Under the pieces are notes generated by a model. It made no database searches. It worked only from the letters and a program-made list of their open reading frames with translations, and was not told the origin of the DNA. Shown here one piece after another: positions 22,497 to 32,535 of a DNA stretch of 64,000 nucleotides (positions are counted from its first letter, which is position 1; each line of letters begins with the position of its first letter). Source of the DNA: Prototheca cutis (lineage: Eukaryota; Chlorophyta; Trebouxiophyceae; Chlorellales; Chlorellaceae). Location of the stretch: positions 62,001-126,000 of the forward strand of contig BCIH01000017.1 of the NCBI GenBank assembly GCA_002897115.2, written 5' to 3'. Both the position numbers and the translations under genes were made by a program.

Positions 22497-24700
22497 TCAC
22501 TCCAGCTCGATGGGGTGGGCCCGAACGCCGCTGTCCGCTCGTTGGACAAACGTTACATGATCCCGAATAATGGCCCACAGGTGCTCTTCTTCGTGCGCCT
22601 CTTCTCGCCTGGAGAACATCCAGCCGAGCATGAGGTAGCAGTACCGGCAACTCACGCTCGTCCAGCACTGAGGGGGGGGCGAAAGGTGAGTGGCCCCGGT
22701 TGGTCGGGAGTCCAGGCGGCATAAAGGTGCATTGACTGCTACGGTGCGCCCCTTCTGGGTCCCACCCATGATGTCAGGCCAACACAAGGTGTCATCAGCC
22801 CCGCCTCGGACGCACCCAGCCTGGCACCCATGAGTGGCTATCCTCCGCTTCGCCATATCTGTACACATCCATCCTCCCCGTCATCATGTACACCTGGGAA
22901 AGCAGGAAGGGGTTTACACTGTATCTCTGGAAAATGAAGAAGCTTGTCCCGTGCGTTGCCATGGCAACGCTGGGAGGTGGTTGAATGAACCCCTGGTCTG
23001 CAAGCCAGCCGCTGCTCTTGCCTCCCGTCCCCCCCTTCCCACACACACACGCGCGCGCGCACGCACACGCAAAAAGAAAAAACCCGAAAACAACAGGCCA
23101 CCCACCGGAATGTGCATGTGTGCTGGGTTGACAAATCGTAGGACGACGCCGGCAGGGTCAAAGTCCCTGAGCCGGTGCATGCCAGTCACCTGATGCGTTG
23201 GTGGAGTTGACCCAGGACTGGGCTGCAGTTTGAGCGTCCTTGGTTCCGGTCGTCGCACCCTGCCTGCCAAGTCCACGCAGGCATTTCCATCGCCTCGCTG
23301 CCATTTCCAACGAAATGCATGCTGCACCGAGGCAGACGAGCCCTCCCTCAAGCCACGTAAAAACATCAAAACGCACCTCCAGCCTGCACCGAAGGCAGCG
23401 CATGGTGCCGACGGCTCTCATGGCTGCACTCAAAATCTCGAGTCGCTCCAGAGCTGCAGCCGTCATCATTGGATGCAGGCGCGATTGACTGATCGGTAGC
23501 CACGCAGCTTCTTTGGAACATCGGCAATACATCCAGGACCGCAAACCGCGCAGAAACCAAACAGTCGACCAGTGTTCCCCTCGAACACTACCACCCGCAC
23601 CCGCACCCACTCCTTCAAGACCTCGCATGAAGATGATCCTCTGCAGCCATGCAACAAAACACCACTACCAGCAACAACCCAGTCAGCAACAAAGGCCCAG
23701 CGGACTTGAATCGGCTGTGAAAGCCTGGGCCTGGTCAATCCAGCGCAGTGGGAGGTTGTTAGCCAGCCAGTAGGCAACCTCTGCCGGGGGGGCTCGTGCC
23801 AGCTTAGCATTCAGCTGCAGGCATCCAGGCGGGACTTTTGAGGGTATTTGTGGGGTGTATGCAGGGGAAGGGGTGAGGGTGCCAAGGACTGGCTTGGATC
23901 ACCCATCTGTCGACTGAGGAAGCCAACAGGCACTCCCAACGCAAAGCCCACGATGCCTTGCCGCGGCTGCGCCCCGACCTCGTGACCCTCACACCCATCT
24001 GATCTGACATCTCCCAAGCACCATCCATGCCCTCACCCCGGCAATGAGGCCCGCCGCCGAGGCCACCGTGGACCGGGCGAGCTCGGCTTCTCTGGAGTCC
24101 AGGCGCAGACATCGCTCGCTCCAGGGACTCAGGCCCTGACTTACTTCTGGCGGCACCAGCACCTCATCCAGCAACGGCAGGACAACCGCACGGGTGCCGC
24201 TCGCGTTCAGCAGCCGACATCGTTGGAGGCCTGCATCGGTGCTTCCATTCGATGGCAGTATGATCGTTGCTGGCGTGGAGTGTGTTCTTTTTTCTTTTTC
24301 TTTTTTTTTTGTTGCTGAACGTGTCCTGGGAGGCCTTGTGTGAGTCGGGACTCCAGTCCTCCTTGACCCGCGGGAGACCACAATACCTTCAAAACCCTAA
24401 CACCATCCAACGATCATCCACCAGCCGTCCATCAGCCATCCAACGACCACACCACGACAAAAAGCACACCCACACACCTCTGAGGATCCCTGCAGCACGG
24501 CCGCTCTTGGCAGCAGCCTCGACAGCAGCGATGCACGCATAGGGAAGCATCTCGAAGCCGTGGCCCGCCGCACGGTGCGCCAACCACGCACCAAATCCGA
24601 CGACTATCACGCCGGTGAGGGGTGCTGGGCGCGCCCTGGACTCCATAAAGACACGATCGGCGGGCGACGGCCAATCAAACGCCATGCGTGCGCCTGGGAA
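22497..24700 (-). CDS. Unrecognised multi-exon gene (minus strand)
   Basis: Probable gene of unknown function running from an ATG near 24700 to a stop near 22497. The first exon (about 24700-24490) encodes a hydrophobic stretch around VIVVGFGAWLAHRAAGHGF. It joins in phase to an exon near 24230-24040 with SGTRAVVLPLLDEVLVPPEV and STVASAAGLIAGV, then to GAQPRQGIVGFALGVPVGF. Further plausible exons hold AEVAYWLANNLPLRWIDQAQ (about 23790-23700), RLRDFDPAGVVLRFVNPAHM (about 23175-23110), VYMMTGRMDVYRYGEAEDSH (about 22900-22840) and, at the end, HLWAIIRDHVTFVQRAD. The Gly/Ala-rich hydrophobic segments suggest a membrane-associated protein. Middle exons (23160-23640) are ambiguous in frame. Two genes instead of one cannot be excluded. 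Confidence 0.4.
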
Positions 24701-24812
24701 CATGATGCTTTCCGTCTCTGTGTGTTGGGGGAGGTAGCACGGAGAGGCTTGGCCTACGCCACGGGGCCCCTGTAATCTGGGAGCAGGGAAGAGATCCGCA
24801 GAGGGCAGGCCT

Positions 24813-25004
24813 TCAATCCACCCATTCCGACTTTACCGCAGGGCTTCCCACTCGGGAAACTATACAATCCATCACGATCCATGCACCACACCCCGTACCC
24901 CAGTGGAAGTAGGGAAGCTCGACGGCATCTGATGGGAACTGGGTCGCCAACACTGCCACCTCTTGCATCTCTGGTACCGGGTAGCAGTTGGGACGACAAA
25001 ACAC
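24813..25004 (-). CDS. Possible exon or small ORF, unrecognised
   Basis: A minus-strand ORF with coding-like composition (CRPNCYPVPEMQEVAVLATQ, then DAVELPYFHWGTGCGAWIVM). No homology recognised. It could be an upstream exon of the gene at 22497-24700 or part of the neighbouring repeat-rich tract. Listed because it reads unlike random sequence; low confidence. Confidence 0.2.
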   Translation of the reverse strand: MFCRPNCYPVPEMQEVAVLATQFPSDAVELPYFHWGTGCGAWIVMDCIVSRVGSPAVKSEWVD

Positions 25005-26189
25005 AAGCTGAGCCCGTATGCAAAGTCTCCTTAGACCATATCAACCGTTGCAGGCCATGCTCATGTTCCCAAACTTGATCGAAGCACATGCCTCCTCGAC
25101 CCAAACTCACCTCCCAAGTAGTCATGCCTGGCCAAAAGGGGGCCCAGGGAGTCTTCAGGAGACCCGGCTGCCGAAGTAGGCCGTGCATCAGGTGGCGCTC
25201 CATCCGCATCCATCGCCGTGTCGTAATGCGTGTGTTACAATCTACATGTGGCACAGATGGCTATTGCGCCGAGCGCTTCCTTAGGGGAGCTGAGGAACAG
25301 GAGCTGCGCCCAGCGCCATGGCCATCAGCGCAAGACCTATCCCTGCCAGTCTGAGCTCGCTGCCAAACTCGATCGACGGGGATTTCAAGAACTTAATCAG
25401 ACCCCTACAGGGGGGCCCCACGGGCAACCACGCGGTAGTCCTGCACCTAAACTACTGCGTGGGTCTTAGCCCGTCATGGGACCACGCGATAGCACCACCT
25501 GAACTTGGACAGCACTTTTGTGGTCCTTGAGAGTTGGCAGCCCCAGGTTTTCCAGACCTGGGTGGTTCGCCCGCTTCCACGCCGCAACTCCGCGCCAAGT
25601 CAGACCAGCTGCGTGTGCATGCACACGGAGCATGGAGTCATGCGATGCCACAATCCGCACGAACCAGGCACGACTGTCGCACTGACCACCAAGATGTCAA
25701 CACACGCAAACACATGCCCCGGCCCAACAAAGAGCAGCCAGGTGCGCTCCAGCTTCCCTGGGAATCCTGAGACTTACTGCTTAGCTGCCGGCCTGTTCAG
25801 ACGGATCTTGGGCGGCCTTGGATCCAGCGACGCGCGGCCTGCGGACGTGCGTGAAATGGTGATCCCGAAGGAGCTTGCAACGGACAAGGTTTGCTGGAGC
25901 CACTGCGGAGACGGCATCCCACCGCCCGCGCGAACGATGCCCCCCACGCCAAAGGGTCATCCCCCACCCTGCTTTCTGTTCCCTCGCGCACACATACACA
26001 CCGAGCAAATGCCCGACTGGTCAACCAGGAATTCCTGTCGCACACGCACCTGGCCAGAACGGATCCGAAGGGTGGGTTGTTGCACCCGTCGTCGCTCGGG
26101 CCTATTTTGTGGCTGCCCCGGTCGATGAGGACGCAACAGAGGCGACCGGATTCCCAGATGTTTTGGTGTGCACTTGGTCCGGTCGAAAG
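25005..26189. other. Degenerate tract left of element B
   Basis: About 1.2 kb in which every frame is short and broken. It may contain the decayed N-terminal part of the Fanzor relic of copy B, since it lies directly upstream in the right orientation, but no RuvC-I or II motif could be recognised. No host gene seen. Confidence 0.35.
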
Positions 26190-26410
26190 TATTGTTCAAA
26201 AAGGGCAGAGAACGATGGGTGCAACCGGTTTCACACTGCTACTCAGCTTCCGATGGATACGAAAAGCTTCGGGTTCCAATGCTCCCCAGTGACAAGTTGG
26301 TGATACATCAGACCATGGCACCTGCGAAAAACCGCGATGGAGACATCAATGCGGCGTGGAACACTTGGTACGTGGTAACGCGGTTACTCATGCCAGGCCA
26401 TACCCATTTT
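26190..26410 (+). pseudogene. Fanzor-like RuvC-III fragment, copy B
   Basis: One frame reads SDKLVIHQTMAPAKNRDG then DINAAWNTWYVV around 26285-26380. This aligns with NKYAILKCQRCGMVWNC-DVNAARNTRHL of copy A: the N-x-D-x-NAA-x-N-T core, carrying the RuvC-III Asp, is retained, while the CxxC of the ribbon is lost. At DNA level about 27 of 38 bases match copy A across the core, counted by eye. The surrounding frames are broken. On its own this motif would be weak; the link to copy A and to the shared modules downstream makes a Fanzor origin likely. Confidence 0.4.
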
Positions 26411-26689
26411 CGAAACCGTTCGACTCAGAGCACAGATAAGACTGGTTGTGCACTCACTACGACAGTGGCTTGTTACACAGGATGCAAGGCATGTATCGTA
26501 GAAGTGATCTCCCCCCTGTATGAAGCTGGGGAAAGGGGTGTCATAGTGTGGGAAATGCTGTCGTGTGCTCCATGGTGTGATCTTCTGGGATGGGAAGGTA
26601 AGCCCAGTGCGGCGTAGGTGTAGGAAACGTGACCGGACGGAAAAGGGGTTCTTGCATGGCCTGGGGCTTGGAGAAATGTCGGCTGGAGT

Positions 26690-27175
26690 CCGGGTTGCAG
26701 GCGCAACACAGACCGTCGCCCCAGACGGGTGCCCGCCGGATCAGCGTCCACCAGCGCCGGCCCAACACGCGCTATGCCGAGCAGGAGCCACAACAATGCA
26801 ATGCACCGCTGTGGTCAGGTTCCGGGGCCGAGCCATTGACAGTCAGCTGGTCTGCCTGACTCCAGGCGCAGAAACCCAAGGCAAAGACGAACCTAGAGAC
26901 TGCGTCCCAGGCCCGTCCGCACCCGGCGGATGAGAAGATCATCAATGTGGTGCCATGTGGAGAAATGTCCAGACATGCCTGGGCAGCATGCCTCTTCAAA
27001 TTGTTCGCAACATGGTGGATTATATCCCTGTGGATACGTTCAACGTTCTGACGGCGGAGTTGGACGTGGAGGGGTTTCCGACGGAGCTCCCTAAATGCCA
27101 GGCAGCGGGTNCAGGAAGCGACACAAGTCACGGCTGGAACGGGCCCGCAAAAAGACCAAAAGGGCCCGGGTGAGG
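26690..27175 (+). pseudogene. Second ORF relic of element B (unknown function)
   Basis: Homologous to the relic at 4433-5030: RYAEQEPQQ, then RAIDSQLVCLTPGAETQGKD, a stop near 26933, then NMVDYIPVDTFNVLTAELDV and a GSG-containing, Lys/Arg-rich end. Copy A has AVDSQLVLLTPSGEPQ and ELEEEGLWAEMPPNSGSGSK at matching spacing. Protein-level conservation above DNA-level conservation implies past selection on a protein. Family unknown. Confidence 0.45.
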
Positions 27176-27514
27176 CCCAGTGCGACAATGGAGACCCAAA
27201 CAAACGGTNGCCCNTGCANTGCCCANTGTGGACCNTNANGCTGGCTCCCAGACTGANCTGCCAACAAGCGCTCATTACTTCCCTAGCCCTGACTAGGCAC
27301 CNTTTCATACGGATATGTAGGCATGGTTGGGAGGCCGTCTTGTGGAATATACCCCCCTGAAAGTGCTTGTTCAGGAGCTCCAGACTGGGTGTGACCCAGT
27401 CCCCCTTCAGGCACCTCCGCCGTCACGGCCAAGGCCTTGCGGCGGCCTGCCGGAAAACCTAAATAACTGCACATATACAGCCCCAAGTTGTGTAATACAT
27501 CATATAAGAAGGTC

Positions 27515-27745
27515 CATCATATTTATTTCTGTAGCTAACAAGCACTGCGCGGGCCTGTACGCGCCATCTAGTGGGCGCGACCTCCACGGCTGCGCCCCTC
27601 GCGACCTTCGAAGAGTGATTGCCCGCAAGTATGCTTCGCTCTGGCGGGGTACTGTTCATGCACTGTTGTAGGGGGGTGTCGAATAAGCATTTTGTGGGGC
27701 GGGGCAGGGGGATGCGGCACGGGAGGGCCGGAAGGGCTGAAACGG
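27515..27745 (+). repeat. Non-coding 3' module of element, copy B
   Basis: Counterpart of 5285-5540. Both contain an ATTTCTG...AGC/GTTGC start, CGAAG-x-GTGATTGCCC, a short AATAA-x-ATTTT tract and a GGGGG-x-TGC-GGCACGGG segment in the same order. Its right edge is followed by unrelated sequence, suggesting the element ends near 27745. Confidence 0.5.
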
Positions 27746-28238
27746 GAATTCATTGCCCCTAAGCCCTCATCTCGTCGCACTTCCGTGGCACTGTTTACGA
27801 AACGTGGTGCAGGACACAAGCAGGGAGCCTAGATTCGACAGGGCGTCACCCTGATGCACCCAATTGCTCCAGCACGTCTTCACACAGGATTTTAATAGAG
27901 GAGGGAGCTCGAGCGTGGTGTTGGGCACCGGCACGACCTTGGGGTTGTCGTCCGACACGGCACCACGTGCTCAGCGAGAAGGCGATTGGCGCATGATGAG
28001 ACTGTAGCGTCGTCTTGAAATTTCGATTGGGATTGTGACTCATGCGAGGTGCGATGGCTCGAGGTCCATTGGGTGTGGCGGTAGCTAGGGGAGTTCCGGT
28101 GGGTGGGTCGGGGCCGGGGCCGAGTAGCTGGGCTCGATCGCGAGGGAATCCCCTCGTTTCAGCGCATCCAATGCTCTTCTGGTTACTATTTGGCCGCTGA
28201 TCTGCTCTATAGCAGGGAAAGCTTCGCCGGGCGGCCTC
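27746..28238. other. Promoter-side region of the SDP1-like gene
   Basis: About 490 bases between element B and the lipase start codon. Minus-strand ORFs here are antisense shadows continuing under the lipase. No separate gene supported; presumably promoter and 5' UTR. Confidence 0.4.
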
Positions 28239-29228
28239 ATGCCGGCACCCCGCAAGGCGCCCTCCCAGGCCCTGCTTCTGCGCCTGAGCCTGTGGCGGGT
28301 GCTGGGGGCCCTGGCGGCCCCGCTGCGGGTACTGCTGACCCTGCATACCTGGCTGGGCCTGGGATCTGCCCTTGTGCAAGCCGTAGCCGGTGCCGTGCTG
28401 GGCTGGCTGACCCGCGAGGTGCTGCTGCCCCAGCGACTCGGGCGGGTGTTGCACATCCGGGCGGTCCGGCGCTACCACGCACTGTTGGCGGCTTTTGTCG
28501 CTGGCCGTAGTGTAATATGGTTGACCAGGTTGGCGGATTACTACGTCGGTCCACGTGCCATAAGACGCCGCCTGCTGGAGCGGCGGGTGGAGTCTGCCGA
28601 GTCCCATGCCGATTGGGCGGCGGCGGTGGCGGCGCTGGCGCGTGAAGGCTTTTGTCCCCGGGCACGCACCGACCTCGACCACCTGTACGACCGCGCGCTG
28701 CTCGAGGAGCGCACTGAGTACCTGTCCGCGGTTCGCGCTGCTGGCGACGCGCCGGCCTGTGCGCTGGCGCTGCGGTCAGATCTCGTCCGGAATCAGGGCG
28801 GCATGGCCGCGAAGGAGCTCCACGACGTGCTCAACGGGACTGACGTGCCCCGCCCCATCCGCGAGTACGCGGGCGAAGTCGCGGCCTGCGTTCACGCGGT
28901 CGCCGCCGCGACAGACCTGCCCCCAGACGAGCGCCTTGCGTTCCTGAGAGAGACGAGGCATGCCTTTGGCCGCACCGCGCTCGTCCTGTCCGGCGGAGGG
29001 TCCTTTGGTGCTTTTCACATGGGCGTCGTGCGCGCGCTGCTCGAAGCGGGGCTCCTGCCCCGCGTCCTCGCGGGCTCCTCCGCAGGCGCCATCTGTGAGT
29101 CGTTTTCTTTGACCTGTTTCTTGTTTCGGTATCTGGGCTGGTTTTCTGCTGCAGGGAGGGGGGCTGGTGTTGGATCGACAGCATGCTGTCCTTCCTTGAA
29201 GAATCAATCCATCAATCCATCAATCCAA

Positions 29229-29272
<44 letters not shown>

Positions 29273-31835
29273 ACACATACAAACAACACCTGCTATCCAG
29301 CCTGCGCCATTGTCGGTACGCGGACTGAAGCGGAGCTGCGGGAGCTGTTTGATTCCATTCACGACATGGAAAACATTGATTTCTTCGCCAGCAACAGCCT
29401 TCCCGCGCTGGCGCGGCACCTCTTGAAGAAGGTGCAGCCCCGAGTGGTTCTGTTGAGGGCGCTGATAGAGTGCCTGGGGGTTGCGATGGGGAGACTGGGA
29501 GGAAGTCCATGGCCTTTCGCTGCCGACGCGGCCCTATGCCTGTCCATGCTACACAGCACAACTGCCTCTAGAAAAGCGAAAACCCTAAGACCATTTTTTG
29601 CCGTGTGTCCACTTCCATGGCATGCAGGGAACGCTGCAGGACCACCGAGTGCTCCAGAGCCGGCTTCGGCGGTTGCTGGGGGACCTCACATTTGCCGATG
29701 CCTACCAGCGGTCAGGTCGCATCCTGAATGTCATGGTGACGGCAGCCGACACGGCAGAGCCCGCACGCCTGCTCAACTACCTCACCGCACCCGATGTGCT
29801 GGTCTGGAGTGCGGTGGCGTGCTCCTCGGCCTTCCCCCTGCTGTTCGAGCCGCAGCCCCTGCTGGCTCGCTGGGTGGACGGCTCAGTCGTGGAGTTCATG
29901 AGTGCTCCCGGATTTTGGCGGCAGCGCCCTACTGCGCGGTGCGATGGTACGCAGGACGATGGGGGGGACGACAGGAAAGACGAGGGGAAGGCTGAGGAAC
30001 GTTGCTGTGTGGGCGCCGCCGCCACCAAGGAAGAAGGAGAAAAAGAAGAAGAGGACTTGAGTGCCCGGTTGTGGGGAGGGGAATCTTCGTGGTCCGAGGC
30101 GGCAAAGCCCTTGGCCACCGCATCGCGGCGTTCCAACGACAAATCCAGCCCAGAGTCCAGCCGGACTTTGGAGCTGACAGAGGCCCTGCGTGGTGTGGGC
30201 CCCGAGGGGAAAACGGCCAGTGAGTGTGTGGCCGATGGTGGTGGTCCTTGTGAAGCGACTGCAGGCCCGGCAGGAACCCGGCGACCCGAGCGTCGGGCTT
30301 CCTTTGCCGAGCCTGAGTCTGCGCTGCCAAGTGGGCAGCAGCGGAAGCAAGAGCGCCACGGCGAAGACGGCGGTGCACCAGCAGCAATCGGACAAGAAGA
30401 GGAGCCGGCCGTGCTTTCTTCGACGCTGCTGGCGGCGCAGCAGCAGCACCACCAACAGCGTCGCCGGCGGTGGCGGGACGGTTCTCTGGAGGCTGACCTG
30501 CCGATGAACGGTCTGGGAGAAATGTTCAACGTGAACTATTTCATCGTCAGTCAGGCCAACCCGTACCTGCTGCCCATCATCGCGGCCAAGCGCGGCGCGC
30601 CGAGGGCGCTGGGTCGGCTTGCTGAGTCCGAGTTTAAGCATCGGTGCCGGCAGGCGCTGGACTTGCTGCCTGTCCGGGCGAGGCGGGGTGTCGTGGGGAG
30701 GCTCCTGACGCTGTTCAACCAGCCGTGGGAGGGCGACTGCACGGTGGCGCTGCCGTTCAGTACCCTCCCCGCAGCAAAGGCCGTGGTAAACCTGTCACGG
30801 GACGACCTGCTGCTCGCAATGCGCGAGGGCCAGCGCGCGATGTGGGAGCGCCTGCCCACCGTCGCCGTCGCGTGCCAAGTGGAACTCACCATCGACGAAT
30901 GCCTTCGTGGGGTTGCGGTTGCGTCGAGACGGGGGCCCACGGCTGTCAACGGCCCAGGTTCCGTGGGAGCGCGTTCAGCAGCAAACCTGCGGAGCATGGC
31001 GGACATCATGGCGTTCAGAAGCACGGGGAGACTGCGGCCAAGCCTGCCTTCGTGGCTGCACATGCCCACACTTGGATTACCGACGGGCGACTCGGCCGTC
31101 TGGCCCGGGAGTGCCAGTGTCCTCACGCGAGGACACTCGGGCGCACCCAGCGAAGTCCCAGGATCCTTCCCGGGGACTCCGACTGCTGCCGGAGGTGCCT
31201 GGCCGCAATCAGCCAGCATGGAACCCCCACCCAGTCGCACGGCCAGCGGGGGGGCCGAGCCCATTGCCATCCCGTCTTCTTCGCAAGAGCACAGCGGGCG
31301 TCTCGTCCGGCGATCGGCCAATGCCAGCCGCTTTGCGCTTGCCTCCTCTGTGCCGGGCGCTGGTGCAGGGCCGCTGGATGGGCCCGTCGACGACGCCATC
31401 GTTCCAGAGGCCGAAGACGGTGCCCTCGCATTCTGTGAGTCCGTGTTGTTGCGTGAAAGGGGATGGGAGTTGCATGGATCTTGGGGTGGTAATGGGAGGA
31501 TGGCGCTGCGATGTTTACAGCGGCAATTGGCGTGCAACCACAGCAACTGGCTATCAGCATGACGCCTGCATGCATGCGAGCGACTCAATCTTTCAACCAC
31601 CACCACGACTGTGCCAGATCTTGAGGAGGAGGATGAGCAGGCGGAAGATGGGGAGGAAGACGATGGGGTGCTGGCGCCATGCCCAGAGGCGCATGGAGAG
31701 AGAGTTGGGTCTCGCTCGCTGTCAGCCCAGTGGGGTCAGCCACTGGGGCCGAGGCACCGCGCCGGCTCGCAAGTCTGGGCGGATCTCTTCCTCTCCTCGT
31801 TTGCCAACAGCTCCTTGGACTACATCGCACCTTGA
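28239..31835 (+). CDS. SDP1-like patatin-domain triacylglycerol lipase
   Basis: Lipase related to plant SUGAR-DEPENDENT1, which starts oil-body triacylglycerol breakdown. Four exons join in phase to 1,003 aa: 28239-29094, 29301-29431, 29628-31434, 31618-31835. N-terminal hydrophobic helices (about aa 10-60) precede the conserved helical region. Next come ETRHAFGRTALVLSGGGSFG (oxyanion loop, about aa 252) and AGSSAG with the nucleophile Ser ~281, then LTFADAYQRSGRILNV, the catalytic Asp in RDGSLEADLPM (about aa 613) and ELFNVNHF-like EMFNVNYFIVSQANPYLLP. Between the first DGS (aa ~413) and the catalytic DGS lies a ~200 aa charged low-complexity insert, much longer than in plant relatives as I know them. 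The C-terminal ~170 aa is Ser/Pro-rich, ending in an acidic stretch. Intron 1 has a 43-base C run. Confidence 0.9.
29230..29272. repeat. 43-base poly-C tract in lipase intron 1
   Basis: An uninterrupted C run on the coding strand (G run opposite), about 30 bases before the exon 2 acceptor, so it takes the place of a normal polypyrimidine tract. It is capable of i-motif/G-quadruplex formation, and its length in the assembly may be inaccurate. Confidence 0.9.
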
Positions 31836-32535
31836 CGATGCGACTTGGTCTTTGGTGGCGTGTGGCTACGGGGTGGTGGAGCTGCAGGCAGCTGTCTCGT
31901 CGGCCGTCCTGCATGTGTTCATCCTCCCATTCCTGGAATTTGATTCTTTTCAGCTAGCAGGCGCATTTCATCTGCACCGTGGCCTGCAGTCGACCAGACT
32001 CACCCCAAACGACAGATGACATGCACAGCCCATCATTCGGGCTTTCCTGCAAAAAAATCTTATGGTTGCATGACCTTGTCCAGTGGCAGCGTCGCGACTG
32101 GTATTTTTTCCTTGCTGCCCTCCCTGGCACGTAGAACCCCCGCTCGATAGCGTATTGGCTAGAATACTCATCTACTTCTCTTGGCGTCCCCCAGGCTCGC
32201 TGGCCAGCTGCCATGCAGCCCGTCACACAGTAGTGCCCCAATTTCCTAATTTGTCATGGGATCCAAGCCTATATTATTGCGCTTTCTGATCTTGTTGTGT
32301 AGATACAGTCGTTTGCGTCAGTCACACGATGGGGGTTCAGACCAGATAGCACAAAATGCTTTCGCATGTTTGTNNNTTTTTTTTGGGGGGGGGGGGGGGT
32401 TCNGNGTNCCGGCCTCTCTNCCCGCCAGAGCGCCATGGAGATGGCCGGGGTTTTGCATGGCACCGAGTTCAGGATATCAGTTTTCTTTGATTCATTGGTT
32501 GCTGGGGGCAGTGCCACAGTCTCGGCAGGGGCTAC
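31836..32535. other. Convergent intergenic region with ambiguous bases
   Basis: Between the facing 3' ends of the lipase and TVP38 genes. Contains NNN at 32374-32376, a T/G homopolymer (32377-32400) and four more Ns up to 32420, i.e. poorly sequenced low-complexity DNA. No gene seen. Confidence 0.5.

Larger units (their letters stand above)
26190..27745 (+). mobile_element. Decayed Fanzor-bearing mobile element, copy B
   Basis: Second degenerate copy. Order on the plus strand: Fanzor-like RuvC-III fragment (26190-26410), DSQLV-type ORF relic (26690-27175) and the 3' module (27515-27745). Relative to copy A, the last two modules are collinear while the Fanzor fragment is in the opposite orientation. 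At least nine single ambiguous bases lie between 27111 and 27302, as expected if reads from several near-identical copies were merged. Boundaries and target-site duplications were not found. Confidence 0.5.

Noticed and set aside
29883..30641. Long minus-strand ORFs opposite the lipase gene
   Set aside because: They mirror the low-complexity GC-rich insert of the lipase exon; stop codons are rare on both strands there. No similarity seen.
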